From a bacterium (GTDB taxonomy: Bacteria > JAMCPX01), in NCBI GenBank assembly GCA_021800575.1, contig JAJYYW010000026.1:1-10092 (forward strand): a stretch of 10,092 nucleotides of DNA, in the 5' to 3' direction. Shown here in pieces: positions 6,188 to 10,092 of the stretch (position 1 is its first letter; each line of letters begins with the position of its first letter). A program made the translations under genes and the position numbers. The notes below the pieces were generated by a model. It did no database searches. It worked only from the letters and a program-made list of their open reading frames with translations, and was not told where the DNA came from.

Positions 6188-6196
6188 AATTGTCAA
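6181..6196. promoter_or_regulatory. Palindromic operator-like site overlapping the -35 element
   Basis: TTGACAA and TTGTCAA form perfect 7-base arms around an AA spacer. The palindrome overlaps the candidate -35 of the dehydratase operon, the position expected for a repressor such as a TetR-, MarR- or GntR-family protein. The cognate regulator is not in the window and I cannot name it. The arms also resemble -35 hexamers, so part of the symmetry could be fortuitous. Confidence 0.4.
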
Positions 6197-6225
6197 ACAG
6201 TATGTGTAAAACATGATTTCGTGCT

Positions 6226-6270
6226 GAAAAAAGAAAAGTGCACAGCGGCAGATGCGTACTACCGCTGTGC
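6226..6270 (-). terminator. Intrinsic terminator of the SWIB gene
   Basis: GCACAGCGG (6240-6248) pairs perfectly with CCGCTGTGC (6262-6270) around a 13-base loop. Read on the minus strand, the stem is followed within two bases by a T-rich run interrupted once (complement of 6227-6238). It lies 38-68 bases past the SWIB stop codon at 6308 and ahead of the dehydratase promoter region, separating those transcripts. Confidence 0.8.
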
Positions 6271-6307
6271 GGAGATGTGCTATGAAAAAAACCGTGGATG
6301 GGGTAAC

Positions 6308-6592
6308 TTAACTCAGGTGCTTGCTGACGAGCTTCGTCATCTCGAACATGGATACCGTTTTCTTGCCCCCGAACACAGCCTTGAGGTTTTCATCGGCATT
6401 GATGTTTCTCCTGTTCTTGGTGTCCTGCAGCTTGTGCTTCTTGATGTATTCCCAGAGTTTTTTGACAATCTGGGTCCGCGGGAGCGGCTTGCCTCCCACG
6501 ATCACGGCAAGCTCTTCGCTGACATTCATGGGTTTCATGAATTCAGGGTTTGGCTTCCTCTTTGACTTTGTAGCCTTTTTCTTTGTCGCCAT
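6308..6592 (-). CDS. SWIB/MDM2-domain protein with a basic N-terminal tail
   Basis: This 94-residue protein is nearly all one SWIB domain (about residues 16-94), recognisable from 'FMKPMNVSEELAVIVG', 'PRTQIVKKLWEYIKKHKLQD', 'NRRNINADENLKAVFG' and 'VSMFEMTKLVSKHL'. It is preceded by a short Lys/Arg-rich tail (MATKKKATKSKRKPNPE) resembling histone H1-type tails. In eukaryotes SWIB belongs to chromatin remodelling complexes; small bacterial versions occur in chlamydiae and several other phyla and are thought to be nucleoid- or DNA-associated, but their role is not established. A strong AAAGGAGG site precedes the ATG, and a clear terminator follows, so the gene is probably a single well-expressed unit. 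It sits divergently from proS. The domain is certain; DNA binding by the tail is inference. Confidence 0.93.
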   Translation of the reverse strand: MATKKKATKSKRKPNPEFMKPMNVSEELAVIVGGKPLPRTQIVKKLWEYIKKHKLQDTKNRRNINADENLKAVFGGKKTVSMFEMTKLVSKHLS

Positions 6593-6616
6593 TGTTACTC
6601 CTCCTTTAATATTTTA

Positions 6617-6632
6617 AGATGCTTGTGCATCT
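6617..6632 (-). repeat. Small hairpin in the SWIB mRNA leader
   Basis: AGATGC (6617-6622) and GCATCT (6627-6632) form a perfect 6-base stem with a 4-base loop, about 25 bases upstream of the SWIB start and just ahead of an A/T-rich stretch leading into the ribosome binding site. It could be a leader structure; there is no T-run to suggest termination. The function is unknown. Confidence 0.3.
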
Positions 6633-6755
6633 GCGTTATCAGCAACCGGCTGCACCCTGCTCTGAAATACCATGCTCCCCGGAGCTTGTAAAGTATCTGT
6701 AGTATAAGAGCATACACCAGGGAAAAACACAATATATTTTTGCGTGCTCTTTTTA

Positions 6756-6783
6756 TTGCATTTTTAACGCCACGGTTTATAGT
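6756..6783 (+). promoter_or_regulatory. Candidate sigma-70-type promoter of proS
   Basis: TTGCAT (6756-6761) and TATAGT (6778-6783) are separated by 16 bases in an A/T-rich patch of the SWIB-proS intergenic region. The -10 matches 5 of 6 consensus bases and the -35 matches 4 of 6. The transcript would carry a GC-rich leader of roughly 95 bases with several short self-complementary GCCGG segments but no tRNA-sensing T-box sequence that I can recognise. The rest of the 292-base gap contains no convincing gene. Confidence 0.4.
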
Positions 6784-6884
6784 CCTGCAAGGCGCATACC
6801 GGTCAGCCGGCCGCACCGCTGCCGGCGGCACGAAACCGCGGACCATGCGCACAGATAAATCTACGATTCACAGGAGAAACGGGC

Positions 6885-8609
6885 ATGAAATTTACACAGA
6901 CATTTATACCGACCCTCAAGGAGGCACCCCGGGACGCGGAGATCGTCAGCCATAAGCTTTTGTTCCGTGCGGGGCTCATCCGGAAACTTTCGTCCGGCAT
7001 CTACTCCTACCTGCCCCTGGGTATCCGGTCCATCCAGAAGATTTCGAACATCATACGGGAGGGCATGCGGCGGGGCGGCGCCCAGGAAGTCCTGCTCCCG
7101 CTGGTGATCCAGAAAGACCTCTGGGAGGAGAGCGGCCGCTGGCAGGCGTACGGCAAGGAGCTGCTGCGCTTCCAGGACCGGCACGAAAAGTGGTTTACCC
7201 TCGGTCCCACACACGAAGAGGTCATCGTGGACCTCGTGCGCAGCGACGTGAAATCCTACAAGCAGCTGCCCGTGAATCTGTACCAGATCGCCCCGAAGTT
7301 CCGGGACGAGATCCGGCCGCGGTTCGGTCTCATGCGCGGCAGAGAATTCATCATGAAGGACGGCTACAGCTTCGACCGGGACGAGGCCAACGCCGGCGTG
7401 ACCTACCAGAAGATGTACGATGCGTACACCTGGATTTTCAGCCAGTGCGGTCTGCGCTTCCAGGCCGTTGAGGCGGACACCGGCACCATCGGGGGAAATT
7501 TTTCCCACGAGTTCATGGTACTGGCGAACACCGGTGAAGAGGCGATCGTCTCCTGCGATGCGTGCGGCTACGCCGCGAACGTGGAAAAGGCGGAGATCGG
7601 CTACCCGGAACCGGCGGTGGCTGCTCCTGCACCGGCGGGGACCGCCCCTGTGCTCGTGGAGACCCCTGGCAGGCACACCGTCGAGGAGGTGTCCGCGTTC
7701 CTCCACGTCCCGGCTGCGGGCATCATGAAGACCATGATCGTGAAGGCGGACAACGACGTTGTTGCCGCGGTGATCCGCGGTGACCGGGAACTGAACCTCA
7801 TCAAGCTCAAGAACGCACTCGGCGCAGACGAGGTTGCCCTTGCCGGTGATGCAGACTGTGTGCGGCTCACGGGCGCACACGCAGGGTCCATCGGGCCCGT
7901 GGGCCTCACGGTGCGGATCGTCGCAGACCTCGAGATCAGGACCGTGGGGCCCGCGGTTGCAGGGGCCAACCAGGACGATCACCACTATACCGGCGTCGTG
8001 CAGGGCAGGGATTTCCAGCCGTCGCAGTTCGCGGACATCAGGAACACGGTCGCGGGCGACCGGTGCCCGCGGTGTTCCAAACCGCTGGGCATAACCAGGG
8101 GCATCGAGGTCGGGCACATCTTCAGGCTCGGCACAAAATACTCCCGGAAGATGCAGGCCGAGTTCCTCGACGAGAACGGGAAATCGCAGCCGTTTGTCAT
8201 GGGGTGCTACGGGATCGGCGTGGGCAGGACCCTCGCTGCATCCATAGAACAGAACAACGATAAGGACGGCATCATCTTCCCGCTGGGCATCGCCCCGTAC
8301 GAGCTGGAGCTGATCTCCATCAACATGAAGGACAGAGACATAGCGGACACGGCGGAGTCTCTGTACCGGGATCTGTCCGCTGACGGGTTCGACATCATCT
8401 ACGACGACCGGGATCTCTCGCCGGGCATGAAGCTCAAGGACGCGGACCTGCTCGGTTTTCCGATGCGGGTCATCGTCGGTACGAAGTTCAAAAACGAGGG
8501 CGTGCTGGAGATCAAGGTCCGGCAGACCGGGGAGGTCGTCATGGCAACGCGGGAAACCCTGCGGGAGAAGCTCGCTGAACTGCGGAAAACCCTGAGCCCG
8601 AAATCGTAA
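6885..8609 (+). CDS. proS: Prolyl-tRNA synthetase, bacterial type with editing domain
   Basis: This 574-residue class II synthetase (E. coli ProRS is about 572) ligates proline to tRNA-Pro in the cytosol. Motif 1 lies about 46-74 ('GIRSIQKISNIIREGM'), the THE loop is at 109-111, motif 2 about 137-160 ('FRDEIRPRFGLMRGREF'), and motif 3 about 440-452 ('GCYGIGVGRTLA'). The inserted YbaK-like editing domain, which clears mischarged Ala-tRNA-Pro, spans about 225-405. It keeps the 'MKTMIVKA' lysine (Lys282) and 'GANQDDHHYTG' (360-370) with the catalytic-region His366. Residues 475-574 form the anticodon-binding domain. An Ala/Pro-rich linker (241-256) precedes the editing domain, and CxxC pairs at 224/227 and 394/397 flank it, possibly a zinc site. 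AGGAG ends 8 bases before the ATG. The gene appears intact and monocistronic. Confidence 0.98.
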   Translation: MKFTQTFIPTLKEAPRDAEIVSHKLLFRAGLIRKLSSGIYSYLPLGIRSIQKISNIIREGMRRGGAQEVLLPLVIQKDLWEESGRWQAYGKELLRFQDRHEKWFTLGPTHEEVIVDLVRSDVKSYKQLPVNLYQIAPKFRDEIRPRFGLMRGREFIMKDGYSFDRDEANAGVTYQKMYDAYTWIFSQCGLRFQAVEADTGTIGGNFSHEFMVLANTGEEAIVSCDACGYAANVEKAEIGYPEPAVAAPAPAGTAPVLVETPGRHTVEEVSAFLHVPAAGIMKTMIVKADNDVVAAVIRGDRELNLIKLKNALGADEVALAGDADCVRLTGAHAGSIGPVGLTVRIVADLEIRTVGPAVAGANQDDHHYTGVVQGRDFQPSQFADIRNTVAGDRCPRCSKPLGITRGIEVGHIFRLGTKYSRKMQAEFLDENGKSQPFVMGCYGIGVGRTLAASIEQNNDKDGIIFPLGIAPYELELISINMKDRDIADTAESLYRDLSADGFDIIYDDRDLSPGMKLKDADLLGFPMRVIVGTKFKNEGVLEIKVRQTGEVVMATRETLREKLAELRKTLSPKS

Positions 8610-8670
8610 CCCATTGCCCGGCGCAGCACACGTCCTGTTGTTACCGGCACGCCCGTTTTGTTGGTGGACG

Positions 8671-10092
8671 TCAGGCCGGGGGGATTCTGATCGTGAAGGT
8701 GGTGCCCGCTTTTATTTTACTGGTGACCGAGATCCCGCCGTTGAGCTCCCGGATAATGTTTTTGACAATAGCGAGCCCGAGTCCCGTACCCCTGCCCGCG
8801 CCCTTGGTGGTAAAAAACGGCTCGAAGATCCTGTCCAGGTCCTTGCTGTCGATGCCCTCGCCGGAATCCGAGACCTCGATTACGAGGTGCCGGTTCCCGG
8901 TGGATACCCTGATCCCGAGCCTGCCCTGACCGTGCATGGCATCCACGGCATTGGTGATAAGATTCAGAAGCACCTGGCGCAGCTTCTCGTAGTCCGTCCT
9001 CCACGTCAGTGCCGAGGGCACGTCGGCAGCGACCTCGATACCCTGCATGTCCCTGCTGTGCTGCATGCTCGCGATCGTGTCATCGCACAGCGACTTCAGG
9101 GACACCATGCTCGGAACCGCGGGTTTTTGGCGGACGTACAACAGCATCTGTTTGATCAATGCGTCGATCCGGTACGCTTCGTCCAGCGACCGGACGATCA
9201 TGTCCGCGGCAGGGTCTGGTTCTTTGCCGGCATCCACGGCGGGCTTTTTCCCGCGGGACGCCCTGGTCGCCTTGACGGTTTCCAGCATGGATATGATGGC
9301 GCTCAGCGGGTTGCCGATCTCGTGGGAGATGCCGGATGCGAGACTGCCGATGGTCGCAAGCTTTTCGCGCTGGACGACCAGCGACTGGGTTTCCTTTAAC
9401 TCCTGGATGGTGTGTTTGAGGTCCTGCTCCTTGGCCTGGATGGCCGACGTCATGGTGTTGAACGCACGCACGATCTGGTGCAGCTCGGCGGCATCGGGCA
9501 AATCCCGCATAGCGGGGTAATCCCCGCGGCTGACCCCCTCTACAGCCTGCTCAAACCTGCGCAGGGGCATGATGGTGTACCGGTCAAGCACAAACCAGAT
9601 GATCATCGTTAAAATGAAAAAGTTCAGTCCGATGTAGGAGCCGAGCACCCCGATGAGGAGAAAGAGCCGTTTCATAAGGTACGCGCTGTTCGATTCAACG
9701 ATCAGGCTCGTGCAGGCATCTGCGGATCCGGAAACAGGGCTCACGCTGATCAGCCGCATGTTTGCCATGTCGATTACCCCGGGCCTGCACCCGCTCACCA
9801 GGGCGTGCAGTTGTGCAGAGAACGGTGCCCGGATGTCCCGTGACAGGTCATCACCAGCGAGGATCTGTGCGCCGGATACGAGCGCCATCCGGGAAAACAG
9901 GGGAGACAGGGCTTTCGGGCGCAGGCCGCGCATCAGCCGCTGTGTATCCGTGCCGCCCGCCCGCGTCCCGCTCCTGATCAGCGCTGCGGTCATGCCCGCC
10001 TCCTGAATGAATCCCTGTATGATCTCGTTTTTTTGTATCTGGTACAGTACCATGCCCGTCAGGATGAACGCCGACGCTATCAGCACGCCCTG
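8671..10092 (-). CDS. Membrane sensor histidine kinase with HAMP domain (5' end outside window)
   Basis: The frame is open to the right edge, so the N-terminus is missing. A GTG at 10086 is the first in-frame start in view, but it falls inside the first membrane helix and is unlikely to be real. Numbering from that GTG: TM1 about 1-16, an extracytoplasmic sensor region of about 120 residues, TM2 about 141-168, HAMP about 169-222, a short coiled coil (222-245), then HisKA with the H-box SHEIGNP (phosphoacceptor His255). The ATPase domain has its N-box at 370-384 ('QVLLNLITNAVDAM'), G1 'DSGEG' (407-411), F-box 'FEPFFTTK' (421-428) and G2 'GRGTGLGLAI' (431-440). The catalytic type resembles NtrB/ZraS-like kinases. 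The two DHp helices are separated by an unusually long Lys/Pro/Ala linker (about 275-295). No response regulator is visible. The signal is unknown. It is convergent with proS. Confidence 0.95.
   Translation of the reverse strand, partial: QGVLIASAFILTGMVLYQIQKNEIIQGFIQEAGMTAALIRSGTRAGGTDTQRLMRGLRPKALSPLFSRMALVSGAQILAGDDLSRDIRAPFSAQLHALVSGCRPGVIDMANMRLISVSPVSGSADACTSLIVESNSAYLMKRLFLLIGVLGSYIGLNFFILTMIIWFVLDRYTIMPLRRFEQAVEGVSRGDYPAMRDLPDAAELHQIVRAFNTMTSAIQAKEQDLKHTIQELKETQSLVVQREKLATIGSLASGISHEIGNPLSAIISMLETVKATRASRGKKPAVDAGKEPDPAADMIVRSLDEAYRIDALIKQMLLYVRQKPAVPSMVSLKSLCDDTIASMQHSRDMQGIEVAADVPSALTWRTDYEKLRQVLLNLITNAVDAMHGQGRLGIRVSTGNRHLVIEVSDSGEGIDSKDLDRIFEPFFTTKGAGRGTGLGLAIVKNIIRELNGGISVTSKIKAGTTFTIRIPPA

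Noticed and set aside
5149..6216. Long (355-codon) plus-strand open frame across the dehydratase genes
   Set aside because: It is antisense to two clearly recognised genes and has no homology-like features.
6674..6685. GCTCC-CC-GGAGC palindrome in the SWIB-proS gap
   Set aside because: Short, with no T-run on either side and no overlap with a credible promoter; likely chance in GC-rich sequence.
6701..6732. Possible SWIB promoter (minus-strand TTGTGT and TATACT)
   Set aside because: The -10-like element is good, but the spacing to the only -35-like element is 20 bases and the match is poor; not reported as a feature.
6595..6852. An 85-codon open frame on the minus strand between SWIB and proS
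   Set aside because: It overlaps the SWIB leader and its RBS, has no good RBS of its own, no recognisable domain and low-complexity Arg-rich sequence; it occupies a promoter region.
6861..8117. Long (418-codon) open frame antisense to proS
   Set aside because: It is a shadow of the GC-rich proS coding strand, His/Arg/Val-rich with no domain; proS is unambiguous.
8617..8680. Long-range imperfect stem between convergent proS and kinase genes
   Set aside because: CCCGGC/GCCGGG and ACGTCC/GGACGT can pair, but with uneven internal loops, a large central loop and no T-run; the pairing runs into the kinase coding end. Too weak to call a terminator.

Overview
The window reads as an intact, GC-rich (by eye a little under 60%) chromosomal segment of a Gram-negative, probably anaerobic bacterium. 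The gene mix suggests a deltaproteobacterial-type lineage (Desulfobacterota or a neighbour): a stand-alone SWIB-domain protein, a pair of MaoC-type dehydratases, an acyl-CoA dehydrogenase, a GspE_N/MshEN protein without an ATPase, and an EF-P with a non-lysine loop tip. This placement is an inference from gene content, not from a marker tree. I see no transposase, integrase, phage gene, CRISPR array, tRNA or rRNA.

Layout. (1) 1-1200, plus strand: the tail of a protein ending in a UspA-like domain, then two tightly packed RCK/TrkA genes, one with only the nucleotide-binding half and one full length. This looks like the cytosolic regulatory part of a transporter locus whose membrane component lies to the left. 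(2) 1237-3275, minus strand: a membrane-anchored alpha/beta hydrolase translationally coupled (ATGA overlap) to an upstream protein with an MshEN-like domain, a Pro/Ala linker and a GAF-like C-terminus. (3) 3353-5093, minus strand: elongation factor P followed 22 bases later by an acyl-CoA dehydrogenase. (4) 5230-6081, minus strand: a two-gene dehydratase operon (HadA-like non-catalytic subunit, then HadB/PhaJ-like catalytic subunit) with a candidate promoter and an operator-like palindrome. (5) 6308-6592, minus strand: a SWIB-domain protein with a basic tail and a clear intrinsic terminator. (6) 6885-8609, plus strand: full-length prolyl-tRNA synthetase with its editing domain. (7) 8671 to the right edge, minus strand: a HAMP sensor histidine kinase whose N-terminus runs off the window.

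How the genes fit together. The dehydrogenase and the dehydratase pair carry out neighbouring steps of acyl chain metabolism, though they may not share a transcript. EF-P and prolyl-tRNA synthetase both bear on proline translation. The hydrolase and MshEN-like protein almost certainly act as a unit, but their joint task is unknown. No complete new system is evident. The strongest leads are the Asn-tipped EF-P, the degenerate MshEN protein coupled to a lipase-like enzyme, and the unequal RCK pair.
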